DNA of 64,000 bases from Candidatus Uabimicrobium amorphum (GTDB taxonomy: Bacteria; Planctomycetota; Uabimicrobiia; Uabimicrobiales; Uabimicrobiaceae), in contig NZ_AP019860.1 in NCBI RefSeq assembly GCF_009002475.1, positions 7,640,501-7,704,500 of the forward strand. Reading direction: 5' to 3'. Position numbers and translations under genes: made by a program. Below the pieces are notes generated by a model, which worked only from the letters and a program-made list of their open reading frames with translations, did not search any database and had not been told where the DNA came from. Positions within the stretch are counted from its first letter, which is position 1. Every line of letters begins with the position of its first letter. Positions 18,108 through 26,222 of this stretch are shown here, piece after piece.

Positions 18108-18192
18108 GGTGTCATCCCTTACTTGACAAGGGATCCAGGCGTTTACAAGTCAACTTTGTATTGTGGATTCCTGCTTTTGCAGGAATGACACC
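18108..18192. repeat. REP-like twin-hairpin repeat
   Basis: This 85-bp element is bounded by near-perfect inverted ends (GGTGTCATCCC/GGAATGACACC, 10 of 11). Inside are two hairpins: ATCCCTT/AAGGGAT (18114-18134) and ATTCCTGC/GCAGGAAT with a TTTT loop (18167-18186). The second arm resembles the widespread bacterial repeat whose translation reads IPAFAGMT. It sits in the 361-base gap after the small membrane protein. No second copy was seen in this window. Confidence 0.8.
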
Positions 18193-18281
18193 CTGGAGAA
18201 AGTTACATTTTAATGAAACTGGAGTTTACTTCAGGGTTCTCTGTGACTCCAAAAACCTATAATCAAAAAAAAATACAACGT

Positions 18282-18310
18282 TTGCATAGAGAAAAGTAAA
18301 GATTTATACT
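18282..18310 (+). promoter_or_regulatory. promoter of the PEP-CTERM gene
   Basis: TTGCAT (18282-18287) and TATACT (18305-18310) are spaced 17 bases apart, close to the sigma-70 consensus. The predicted start near 18317 would give a leader of about 65 bases before ATG 18383. Confidence 0.7.
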
Positions 18311-18382
18311 TGAGGTTTTGCTATGATAAAAAATCTTAAGATTTCACAATACTTTATAAGGGTATAGTTTTAGGAGAACAAT

Positions 18383-18970
18383 ATGACAAAATACTTACTT
18401 ATTGTTATATGCGCAATATCGTTACCGATAAGCGCGGCAACAATAACAGCAGATGCAACAGGTCCGGAGACTTCAAATGCGATAGATTTCTGGGGCGTCT
18501 CTTTTGATTCTGGGTCTGGATTTGTCCAATCTATTACATGGGATGTCTCCAGTTTTCCAAATTTCTTTTTTGATTTTGATCCTGCATTTACAGGCGCTGG
18601 AAACTTTGGACCAGAGCCTTTACTATCAAATTTAGTCGGTTTACAAAGTTCAGACATCACTTTTTCTTTTACTGGTGTTGCTCCAACAGTCATCACTGCA
18701 AATTTTGCGGCTGGTTCTTTCGAAGCAGGAGACTCATTTCGTTTTGACGCAGATATTGATTTTGGAGCCACCTCTGGTGATTTATTCGCAGGGCTGGCTT
18801 TTTCTGTCACCTTAGAAAATGGAAACTCTGACTCTGGAACATTTGCGGTAACAGGTGCTCAAAGCAGTGGTGTTACAGTAAACCCTGCTAGCAATGTTAT
18901 TCCTGAACCAAGTACATACATTGCTATGTTATTTGGTATATTTGCCTTACTTGGTTTACGTCGCAAGTAG
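18383..18970 (+). CDS. PEP-CTERM sorted exported protein
   Basis: This 195-residue protein has a signal peptide (MTKYLLIVICAISLPISAA) and a C-terminal PEP-CTERM tripartite signal: VIPEPSTY, a hydrophobic helix, then LRRK. Exosortase is expected to cleave at this signal and deliver the protein to the surface or extracellular matrix. The middle is acidic, Asp/Ser/Thr/Phe-rich and low in Lys, consistent with a secreted beta-rich protein; no domain was recognised. A GGAG site precedes the ATG. Its own promoter and following hairpin suggest a single-gene unit. Exosortase is not in the window. Confidence 0.9.
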   Translation: MTKYLLIVICAISLPISAATITADATGPETSNAIDFWGVSFDSGSGFVQSITWDVSSFPNFFFDFDPAFTGAGNFGPEPLLSNLVGLQSSDITFSFTGVAPTVITANFAAGSFEAGDSFRFDADIDFGATSGDLFAGLAFSVTLENGNSDSGTFAVTGAQSSGVTVNPASNVIPEPSTYIAMLFGIFALLGLRRK

Positions 18971-18977
18971 AATTAAA

Positions 18978-19001
18978 TCTAGTACCAACTTTGGTACTAG
19001 A
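18978..19001 (+). terminator. hairpin after the PEP-CTERM gene
   Basis: An 11-base inverted repeat TCTAGTACCAA/TTGGTACTAGA begins 8 bases after the stop. The middle is only two bases, so the real loop takes in the innermost pairs. No T run follows, so termination is uncertain. Confidence 0.5.
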
Positions 19002-19118
19002 CACAAAGAATCTTTGCTTAAACAAAGATAGTTGAATTCACATCCAAATCACACCCAAACCACTAACACTTCTAAAATTTCCGCTTCGTGACGAGTCGAT
19101 CTATAAAATTCATAATTC

Positions 19119-19147
19119 TTGCTCTTGTTTTGGCGATATGCTATAAT
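19119..19147 (+). promoter_or_regulatory. promoter of the acyloxyacyl hydrolase gene
   Basis: TTGCTC (19119-19124) and a perfect TATAAT (19142-19147) are spaced 17 bases apart, with an extended -10 TGc in front. Transcription would start near 19154, giving a leader of about 49 bases. Confidence 0.75.
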
Positions 19148-19202
19148 TGAAAAATTATACTTTTCGATCCGAACATTCCTTGTAAGAAAGGTTTAACAAA
19201 TT

Positions 19203-20507
19203 ATGCGTTTTCTTTCTATTCTTTTAATGCTAGCAGTAGCATGTACCTTTTCATTTGCTGATGACAATAGAAACGACAGCATTCATGTGCCTGTTATGGA
19301 CCTTGACGGAGACTATTTTTCTAATGAATATGGTTTTCGTGGAGCAAACTGGCGCGGAAAAGATGCTTCCGACCTAGATGAAGATGTTTATCCAGGCGCT
19401 GGCGAACTAGAACGCGATGGTTCGGTGGATTACAATTGTAATGGTATTTCGGGATGGTCAAAGTCAAAAGGTAAGAGTAACGAAAATTGGTTGTGCGAAA
19501 GAGCACAGTCTCGTGGTGTTGTTATTTTTGGTGACAGTGCTGCGGCTGCTTTTCACATTCCAGTATCTTTCTTACCAGTAACACGCAACATCGAAGATTT
19601 TGCAAAACTTCTAAACTATGATCATCTACGCCAACTTGCGCAACAACGTCGCACACAACGCCATGACCGTGATGATGACTTCGATGTGATCGTCCACGAA
19701 TTCGATTGGCCTCATAAATCATGGGCAACAGGTTTCGCTGAAGACATTAATGGCGAATCTATTTACATGAAAATGCGCGATCGCAACCGTTGTAACCACA
19801 GAGATTTCCAGAACCTCGCTGTTAACGGAGCTAAGGCAAAGAGTTTAGTTGAGCAAGTGGGAAATTTTTCTCGTGATAAGAGTGACAAACCAAGTTTAGC
19901 TTTCGTTGCATATATCGGAAATGATATCTGCAAGAAAAAACTTGAAGACATGACAACACCAGAAGAATATCGCCAACAAATGATCACCGGCTTGAAACTA
20001 TTAGATGGCAAACTTGCTCCAGGAAGCAAAGTTGTGATCACCGGACTTGTAGATGGCCGCATTCTTTGGGACACCATGAACGATCGCATGCACCCCATTG
20101 GAATGACTTACGCTGAATTGTACGACTTACTTTGGGATATCAAAGGAAATCCTTGTCGTACATGGTTGACATCTGACTCTTCTATGAGAGACAAAGCAAG
20201 TGCTAGAGCTGCTGAGTTATCTAAAGTAGCAAAAGAAATTGCAGACACACAAACTTTTAACAATTTCGAAGTAGCATACATTGATTTACCAATGGATAAA
20301 GCCATCGAAGAATGGAAAAAACAAGGTAAAGACGTTGCTGAATTGATCGAAGTTGTTGATGGTTTCCACCCAAGTCACACCGCTCACCGTTTACTATCTA
20401 AGTATATCTGGGAAGAACTTTCTACAAGTTATCCTCAGTTCTTAGGTCCAGTAAATCCGAACAACGAAATGATCAAGAAAAACTTCGGCGAGCAAGGCGG
20501 ACACTAA
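19203..20507 (+). CDS. acyloxyacyl hydrolase (AOAH)-like GDSL esterase
   Basis: This 434-residue exported protein has a signal peptide (1-19). It matches animal acyloxyacyl hydrolase, which removes secondary acyl chains from lipid A, along its whole length: the calcium-binding segment DLDGDYFSNEYGFRGANWRG (33-52), DYNCNGI, the nucleophile block GDSAAAAFHIP (Ser112), RCNHRDFQN, YIGNDIC (Asn240), MTYAELY, DGFHP (Asp386/His389) and the C-terminus FGEQGGH. These agree with the human enzyme as I recall it. The N-terminal saposin-like domain of the animal enzyme is absent. It stands alone between its own promoter and terminator. An LPS- or lipid-deacylating role is inferred; the substrate is not shown by sequence. 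Confidence 0.9.
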   Translation: MRFLSILLMLAVACTFSFADDNRNDSIHVPVMDLDGDYFSNEYGFRGANWRGKDASDLDEDVYPGAGELERDGSVDYNCNGISGWSKSKGKSNENWLCERAQSRGVVIFGDSAAAAFHIPVSFLPVTRNIEDFAKLLNYDHLRQLAQQRRTQRHDRDDDFDVIVHEFDWPHKSWATGFAEDINGESIYMKMRDRNRCNHRDFQNLAVNGAKAKSLVEQVGNFSRDKSDKPSLAFVAYIGNDICKKKLEDMTTPEEYRQQMITGLKLLDGKLAPGSKVVITGLVDGRILWDTMNDRMHPIGMTYAELYDLLWDIKGNPCRTWLTSDSSMRDKASARAAELSKVAKEIADTQTFNNFEVAYIDLPMDKAIEEWKKQGKDVAELIEVVDGFHPSHTAHRLLSKYIWEELSTSYPQFLGPVNPNNEMIKKNFGEQGGH

Positions 20508-20516
20508 ATTTCCACT

Positions 20517-20548
20517 AAAAGTTGCAATCGTTTGTGGTTGCAACTTTT
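20517..20548 (+). terminator. Rho-independent terminator of the AOAH-like gene
   Basis: An 11-bp perfect stem (AAAAGTTGCAA/TTGCAACTTTT) with a 10-base loop lies 9 bases after the stop codon. The right arm ends in four T residues. Confidence 0.75.
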
Positions 20549-20613
20549 CCTATCACCACACACTGCACTTCCTTACAAAAAAACCACAAAAACTTTTTTT
20601 CCTATAAAAATAG

Positions 20614-20642
20614 TTGCACAATGAATGTAAGGAAAGTATACT
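20614..20642 (+). promoter_or_regulatory. promoter of dnaG-rpoD
   Basis: TTGCAC (20614-20619) and TATACT (20637-20642) are separated by 17 bases. The start would be near 20649, about 47 bases before the GTG start of dnaG. Confidence 0.7.
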
Positions 20643-20695
20643 TAAATGTTCCACAAATTTACAATTCTATTTACCCTAATTTATTGGAAATATAA

Positions 20696-22462
20696 GTGGC
20701 CCAACACTTTAACAATGAATTCATAGAACGAGTTCGAGAAACGGCAGATATTATACCTGTTATTTCTCACTACTTGAGTATAAAAAAAACTGGAGCGAAT
20801 TACAAAGCGTGTTGTCCATTCCACAACGAAAAAACTCCATCTTTCGTCGTAAGTCCTCAAAAGCAAATTTTTAAATGTTTTGGGTGCGGAAAAGCGGGCA
20901 ACGTATTTCACTTCATTATGGAAATAGAAGGCTCTTCATTTCCCGAAGCGGTTGAACACCTCGCAAAAGAATACAATATTCCCCTTCCAGAAAAAAGTAA
21001 ACACTTTGAACGCGAACAAAAAAAAGCTGTTGGCGTTATGGAAGCTTTAAACTGGGCAAAAACTTTCTTTCAAAGGCACTTGGCAAGCGAACAAGGCAAA
21101 GAAGCACGTGAATATTTGTTGTATCGAGGTATTACGAAATCTACTATGGAAAAATTTGAGCTTGGTTATGCCCCGAAAGGGTGGGATAATTTTCTCAAGG
21201 AAGCAAAACAAGAAGGTTTTGCAGAACAAGTTCTCTTGGATGCAGGCTTGGTGGTCAAAAAAGAAAATGGTTACTACGATCGTTTTCGTCATCGCGTTAT
21301 ATTTCCAATATGGAATAGTCGTGGCAAAGTCATCGCTTTTGGGGGAAGGGTTTTAAGTAGTCAAGATCAGCCAAAATACTTGAATTCACCTGAAACTTCT
21401 ATTTTCCAAAAGAAAAAAACACTGTATGCCTTCCACTTGGCACGTGAAGCCATTTCACAAACAAAACAAGTCGTTATTATGGAAGGTTATACCGATGTAC
21501 TCATGGCCCACCAAAAGGGATTCACAGGAGCTATTGCAACCTTAGGAACCGCGCTAACACCTGAACACGCAGGTTTTATCAAGCGTTATTCGGAACACAC
21601 CGTGCTGGTATTCGATGGCGATTCGGCCGGAATGAACGCTGCTTCACGTTCTGTGGAGCACTTTCTAAAAAAAGGCATTGAGGTTAAAATTGCAGTTCCT
21701 CCACAAAAACTCGACCCCTTCGATTTTTTGCGGGAATATGGTGTAGATGGTTTTCGCGAAATGATTACGGATGCCCAAGATTTCTTCGATTTTGAGTTAC
21801 AACTACTCAAAAAACAACACGATATCGATTCCATTCAAGGCAAACGCAATGTGATTCGCGAGCTATCAAAAACAATTATTACGATTCCGGACGAAATTAC
21901 CAAAAGACTTTTTGCTCAAAGGATGGTAGATGTTTTTCATGTACCCCTTGACAGCGTCTTACTTGAGCTGGGCATAAAAAAAAGTAAAAAAGTAGCTCCG
22001 CCGGTACAAAACACCCAATCATATGTAAATGCCTTAGCACTTGCCGAGCAAAATTTTGTTCTTGCAGCTGTAATGCAGCACCCTAGTTTGGGACCCAAAG
22101 TTTTCGAATACTATCAACCAGCAGATTTTTACGACCCCAAAGTTGCAAAAATAGCATCTGTTGTTGCAGAGTATATAGAAAAAAATGAACCTATTGAACT
22201 TGCGGCACTATCGGCACAATTAGAGCCAGAAATTGGCCAAGCCCTTGTTTCAATTTACTATAGTGAAAATCTTGAAAATCTAGAAAAAACAGCAGATCGA
22301 CTAAAAAGAACCATTAAAGGTCTAGTACGTCAGAAAAAAAGAGCACAAATGAACAAATTGCGCCAACAGCTTATTACCTCTGCTGAAAACGAAGAAAAAC
22401 AAAAACAAATACTACTTAATGCCCAAGAAGTTTGTAAAACTCGCTTGCGAGATATAGAATAA
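20696..22462 (+). CDS. dnaG: DNA primase
   Basis: This 588-residue replicative primase lays RNA primers for DNA synthesis. The N-terminal zinc-binding domain has CCPFHNEKTPSF and CFGCGKAGNVFHF. The core has GFAPKG-type GYAPKGWDNFL, FGGRVL, the Toprim motifs VVIMEGYTDVL (acidic Glu) and VFDGDSAGMNAA, and the C-terminal helical region is expected to contact DnaB. GTG at 20696 is used as the start because the frame upstream has no better codon and the family begins about here. It is followed after 15 bases by rpoD, the familiar macromolecular synthesis operon order, with its own promoter. Confidence 0.97.
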   Translation: MAQHFNNEFIERVRETADIIPVISHYLSIKKTGANYKACCPFHNEKTPSFVVSPQKQIFKCFGCGKAGNVFHFIMEIEGSSFPEAVEHLAKEYNIPLPEKSKHFEREQKKAVGVMEALNWAKTFFQRHLASEQGKEAREYLLYRGITKSTMEKFELGYAPKGWDNFLKEAKQEGFAEQVLLDAGLVVKKENGYYDRFRHRVIFPIWNSRGKVIAFGGRVLSSQDQPKYLNSPETSIFQKKKTLYAFHLAREAISQTKQVVIMEGYTDVLMAHQKGFTGAIATLGTALTPEHAGFIKRYSEHTVLVFDGDSAGMNAASRSVEHFLKKGIEVKIAVPPQKLDPFDFLREYGVDGFREMITDAQDFFDFELQLLKKQHDIDSIQGKRNVIRELSKTIITIPDEITKRLFAQRMVDVFHVPLDSVLLELGIKKSKKVAPPVQNTQSYVNALALAEQNFVLAAVMQHPSLGPKVFEYYQPADFYDPKVAKIASVVAEYIEKNEPIELAALSAQLEPEIGQALVSIYYSENLENLEKTADRLKRTIKGLVRQKKRAQMNKLRQQLITSAENEEKQKQILLNAQEVCKTRLRDIE

Positions 22463-22477
22463 AAGGAGAATTCTTCT

Positions 22478-24118
22478 ATGGAAAAGGTCGTTGATTCCGA
22501 CTTGAAAGCTGTTCTAGAAACAGGAAAACAAAAAGGATTTCTTACCTACGATGAGTTTAATGACTTGCTTCCAGATGAGGATCCAGAAAAGTTAGATAAC
22601 ATTTTGATGACTCTTGACGAACATGGAATCGAGCTAATAGACGAAGATGCTCCAGATATTAGTTTAGATCGCGACCTCATCAGAGAAGGGGATGAAGAAA
22701 TTGATGAGGAAATGATCATAGAAGATACATACAGCGAACGCATTGATGATCCGGTACGTATGTATCTAACTCAAATGGGAGAAATTCCACTTTTAAAAAG
22801 AGAAGAAGAAATAAAGCTCGCCAAAAAAATAGAATTGACAAGAAAACGCTTTCGCAAAAAAGTATTGGAGTCGGAAGTCTCATTGGAAGTTGCTCTTGAA
22901 ATTCTCATTGATGTACAAAACGGTGAACTAGCTTTTGATCGAACTCTTCGTGGGAACAACACCCTAGAGCTGAAAAAAACAGATATGGAGTCTCGTCTTT
23001 GTGAAAATATCCAAACTTTAAGTAAAATGTTGGAAAGAAACAGAGACGATTTCAAAGAATACTTAGACAGCAAACCCATGTCACGTGAGAGAACGAAACT
23101 AGTAAAACGCATTAGAAGCCGTAGAAAAAAGGGTGTCATACTCTTAGAAGAGCTAGGCCTTCAAACAAAAAAAATACGTCCTATGATGCAAGAACTACAA
23201 AAACTGTCGCGAAAAGTACAGTCGTGTTTGCGTGAATTAAAAGAAATCGAAGGAAATCGTCGCCGTACGTCTCGAGTAAAAAAGTTAAAGAAGGACTTAG
23301 AAGAACTGCTCTTTAAAACAAGAGAAAGTCCTGAAAAACTAAAAAGACGCGTAGAACAAATCGAAGAACGCTACGAAGAATACGAAAGTGCTAAACGCAA
23401 ATTATCAAGTGGTAACTTGCGACTGGTTGTTTCTATTGCCAAAAAATATCGAAATCGCGGTCTAACGTTTCTTGATTTAATCCAAGAAGGCAATACCGGT
23501 CTCATGAAGGCCGTTGAAAAATACGAATATCGTCGTGGTTTTAAGTTTTCGACGTATGCAACATGGTGGATCAGACAAGCAATAACGAGATCTATTGCGG
23601 AACAAGCACGTACAATTCGTATACCTGTGCATATGATCGAAACGATGAGTAAACTACGGAATGTGTCCAAGAAATTAATACAGAAAAAAGGACGCGAACC
23701 AACTATCGAAGAAATCTCCAAAGAAACAAACATCTCCATCGATGAAACAAAACGCGTCATGAAAATAGCAAAGCTCCCTATTTCACTTGACCGTCCGATT
23801 GGAGAAAGCGATGATTCCTACTTTGGAGATTTCATTGAAGACGAAGGAGCTGAATCACCAGTTACCGCCGCGACACACGAGATGTTGAAAGACAAAATCG
23901 AAAGTGTCCTGCAAACATTGACGTATCGCGAACGCGAAATTATTAAACTACGTTATGGTATTGGTGACGGATACACATACACACTTGAAGAAGTGGGAAA
24001 ACTTTTTAACGTAACGCGTGAAAGAGTACGGCAAATTGAAGCAAAAGCTGTACGTAAATTGCAACATCCTGTTAGAGCACGCAAGTTGGAAGGATTCCTT
24101 GATCGCGATCATCTATAA
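22478..24118 (+). CDS. rpoD: primary sigma factor RpoD (sigma-70)
   Basis: This 546-residue housekeeping sigma factor has region 1.1-like acidic residues at the N-terminus and region 1.2 DDPVRMYLTQMGEIPLL. A long, highly charged non-conserved insert lies at about residues 130-305. Region 2 has NLRLVVSIAKKYRNRGL, FLDLIQEGNTGLMKAV and FSTYATWWIRQAITRSI. Region 3 follows, and region 4 has YTLEEVGKLFNVTRERVRQI. The -10 (region 2.4) and -35 (region 4.2) contacts look standard, which fits the consensus-like promoters elsewhere in the window. An AAGGAG site precedes ATG. The gene ends at a strong terminator. Confidence 0.97.
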   Translation: MEKVVDSDLKAVLETGKQKGFLTYDEFNDLLPDEDPEKLDNILMTLDEHGIELIDEDAPDISLDRDLIREGDEEIDEEMIIEDTYSERIDDPVRMYLTQMGEIPLLKREEEIKLAKKIELTRKRFRKKVLESEVSLEVALEILIDVQNGELAFDRTLRGNNTLELKKTDMESRLCENIQTLSKMLERNRDDFKEYLDSKPMSRERTKLVKRIRSRRKKGVILLEELGLQTKKIRPMMQELQKLSRKVQSCLRELKEIEGNRRRTSRVKKLKKDLEELLFKTRESPEKLKRRVEQIEERYEEYESAKRKLSSGNLRLVVSIAKKYRNRGLTFLDLIQEGNTGLMKAVEKYEYRRGFKFSTYATWWIRQAITRSIAEQARTIRIPVHMIETMSKLRNVSKKLIQKKGREPTIEEISKETNISIDETKRVMKIAKLPISLDRPIGESDDSYFGDFIEDEGAESPVTAATHEMLKDKIESVLQTLTYREREIIKLRYGIGDGYTYTLEEVGKLFNVTRERVRQIEAKAVRKLQHPVRARKLEGFLDRDHL

Positions 24119-24137
24119 AGGGTGTCGTATTAACTGA

Positions 24138-24186
24138 CAATCGCTGGTAATAGTCGTAAAGACATATTACCAGCGATTGTTTTTTT
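24138..24186 (+). terminator. strong Rho-independent terminator of dnaG-rpoD
   Basis: A 15-bp perfect stem (CAATCGCTGGTAATA/TATTACCAGCGATTG) with a 12-base loop is followed by seven T residues, 19 bases after the rpoD stop. Confidence 0.92.
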
Positions 24187-24198
24187 AGGAATAAAAAA

Positions 24199-24951
24199 GT
24201 GAGTAAATTACCAATCATTTTTCTCCTGTGTTGCTCAGCACTCCACGCACATACTTTTTGGCTACAGCCGTCCTCCTTCACACCTGTAAAGAATGAAGTG
24301 GTGAAGATGAAAATACAAATTGGCCATGTCAAAGAACCCATAGAATATACGCGCAACCCATATCATATCCGCAGATTTTTACTTCACCATAACAAAAAAT
24401 CTGTTCCTGTAGTTGGCTTCGCAGGTAGATCTCCCGCAGGATTTTTCCGCGTTCGCGAACAAGGTAGCCATACAATTAGTTATGAAAGTTTTACGAGTTT
24501 GTCTTCTATGACCAAGGAAAAATTTGCAAAATACCTCGCAGAGGAAGCATTTGTGAGCGTAGAAATCCCCCAAAAAGATATGATTCACGAACACTACCTG
24601 CGATGCGCAAAAGCGATCGTCCAAGTGGGGAAAGAAGAACAGTACACTCCGTGCAAGGTTGGGATGCCCATAGAACTTATTTGTGAGACGAATCCCCAAC
24701 ATGGTAAAGACTCGCTCAATGTTCAATTACTCTATAAAAATAAACCTTTGCCAAACAACAACTTGCGTATTGTATCTCTTGATGACTACGCCGAAAAAGT
24801 AGTCAAAACCACAAAAGAGGGACGTGCAGTGTTGCAACTCACTCCTGGTAAATGGCTGATTTCTAGCATTGTTATCGAGAAGCATACTGCAACTCCAAAT
24901 GTCGACTTTGATAGTTTTTGGGCCTCTCTTACCTTTACCATTCCCAAGTAA
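24199..24951 (+). CDS. DUF4198-type exported protein
   Basis: This 250-residue periplasmic protein has a signal peptide (MSKLPIIFLLCCSALHAH) directly followed by TFWLQPSSFTP, the start typical of DUF4198 proteins (HxFWLxP). These are beta-sandwich proteins linked by annotation to metal uptake, though the role is not established. Later segments KVGMPIELICETNP and GRAVLQLTPGKWLIS fit the family. The start is GTG at 24199, with AGGA upstream. It begins soon after the rpoD terminator and is followed one base later by a sulfotransferase gene. Confidence 0.75.
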   Translation: MSKLPIIFLLCCSALHAHTFWLQPSSFTPVKNEVVKMKIQIGHVKEPIEYTRNPYHIRRFLLHHNKKSVPVVGFAGRSPAGFFRVREQGSHTISYESFTSLSSMTKEKFAKYLAEEAFVSVEIPQKDMIHEHYLRCAKAIVQVGKEEQYTPCKVGMPIELICETNPQHGKDSLNVQLLYKNKPLPNNNLRIVSLDDYAEKVVKTTKEGRAVLQLTPGKWLISSIVIEKHTATPNVDFDSFWASLTFTIPK

Positions 24952-24952
24952 C

Positions 24953-25804
24953 ATGACGCTCACAAATCCTATTTTTATTGTCGGTTGTTCCAGATCGGGA
25001 ACTTGTTTGTTAGGAGAGATACTAAAAAAGCATTCTAATGTTCATTGTTTAGTGGAGTACCCCACGACATTCAAATACGCGCAACGCTTAGCAATTCATC
25101 GCAAAGAACACCATAACCCACAAACGATAGACAACTTGCAAAACTTATACGACAACGCGTGGAGAAAAACATGGCGCAAATGCCAAAATTGTTCTTCGGC
25201 TTGCCGAAAAGTTCAGTACCAAAAACACGGCATACTTTCCCCATGTTATGTTCCGTCACAAATAACACGCTACGCCGACAAATCCCATCAACATGTTGTC
25301 AATGTAAATTTATTACGCCGTGCATTTCCCCAAAGTCAATTTCTACACATATACCGCGATGCACGAGATGTTGTCACATCAATGCTTCGCTACGATCGTC
25401 TAGTAAGACGCTTTTCCACAAAAGTAAAAATAAACGAAAACTCTTGTTGGCCGCAACCATGGTATGGCATAGAAAATAAAGAACAATACTGCGAATGGCA
25501 AGAATGGAGTCTCGCAAAAAAAATGGCGTGGGCTTGGGAATCGCGCATCCGCGAAGCGAAAAAATGCGCCTCGCAGCTTTCGCCTTCGCAGTGGATGGAC
25601 ATTTGCTATGAGACATTGCTGAACAACCCCGCGCAAGTAACCAAGGAAATTTTTCAATTTTTAGATTTACCCTACGAAGCACAGACTCATTCTCATCTAT
25701 ATGAAAAGAATAGTCAAAAATGGAAGACACTCTTGCAACCGCAACAACTCTCCGATATCATAGACAATGCACCTTCGCTACGAGATTTAGGTTATTCTTT
25801 TTAG
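24953..25804 (+). CDS. sulfotransferase family protein
   Basis: This 283-residue PAPS-dependent sulfotransferase has the 5'-phosphosulfate loop IFIVGCSRSGTCLLGEIL near the N-terminus and the 3'-phosphate-binding segment YRDARDVVTSMLRYDR in the middle. The C-terminal ICYETLLNNPAQVTKEIFQF is typical of bacterial Sulfotransfer_1/3 proteins. ATG 24953 places the P-loop near residue 12, as usual; longer forms would overlap the previous gene. There is a Cys-rich insert around WRKCQNCSSACRKVQYQ. The acceptor (glycan, lipid or protein) cannot be read from the sequence. Confidence 0.88.
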   Translation: MTLTNPIFIVGCSRSGTCLLGEILKKHSNVHCLVEYPTTFKYAQRLAIHRKEHHNPQTIDNLQNLYDNAWRKTWRKCQNCSSACRKVQYQKHGILSPCYVPSQITRYADKSHQHVVNVNLLRRAFPQSQFLHIYRDARDVVTSMLRYDRLVRRFSTKVKINENSCWPQPWYGIENKEQYCEWQEWSLAKKMAWAWESRIREAKKCASQLSPSQWMDICYETLLNNPAQVTKEIFQFLDLPYEAQTHSHLYEKNSQKWKTLLQPQQLSDIIDNAPSLRDLGYSF

Positions 25805-25816
25805 TGTAGGGAATTA

Positions 25817-26183
25817 TAGTTGACTAAATTGTTACACTTTCTATTTGGTGCCCTCACCATCGGATTTACAACTTTCAGTTAGACCTGAAAGTTGTACTCC
25901 TCATGCCTCTCCCACAGGGAGAGGCGTAATGCATCTGAATTTGTTTTTATTGTTCTATTTAGACATGTCAAAAGGTGTAACGTCAGTGTAAATGGGATAT
26001 AAGGTCACTACTTTGCTACGTAACTTAAGCGAATTTTGTTTTTTACAAAAGAGAAGCATTATACCTCTCCCGTGGGAGAGGTATGAGAAAAGTAGTTTTC
26101 AGCTAAGCGGAAAACTGCTATTCGATGGTGAGGGCACCAATCTGAAAGAGAAACTAAAAATAAACACTATGTTAAGTCAACTA
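25817..26183. mobile_element. 367-bp palindromic MITE-like element
   Basis: The element has perfect 9-bp ends (TAGTTGACT/AGTCAACTA), and the two halves repeat the same modules in inverted order: GGTGCCCTCACCATCG (25847-25862 and 26124-26139), a hairpin (ACAACTTTCAG/CTGAAAGTTGT on the left, GTTTTC/GAAAAC type on the right), and CCTCTCCC/GGGAGAGG hairpins next to TAATGC. The central ~110 bases are unique and non-coding. The TA at each end could be a target duplication. It fills most of the 418 bases between the sulfotransferase and frmA, so part of it may form the frmA leader. No transposase is present. Confidence 0.82.
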
Positions 26184-26222
26184 GGGGTGGAATAAAAAAT
26201 ACTTATTTTTTGGGAGAAATAC

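Noticed and set aside
18056..18262. 68-codon plus-strand frame including the string IPAFAGMT
   Set aside because: It is the translation of the REP-like repeat at 18108-18192, with no ribosome site or family.
18370..18810. 146-codon minus-strand frame opposite the PEP-CTERM gene
   Set aside because: The plus-strand gene has promoter, signal peptide and PEP-CTERM motif; the antisense frame is a shadow.
25992..26195. 67-codon frame within the palindromic element
   Set aside because: It runs through inverted-repeat sequence and lacks a ribosome site.
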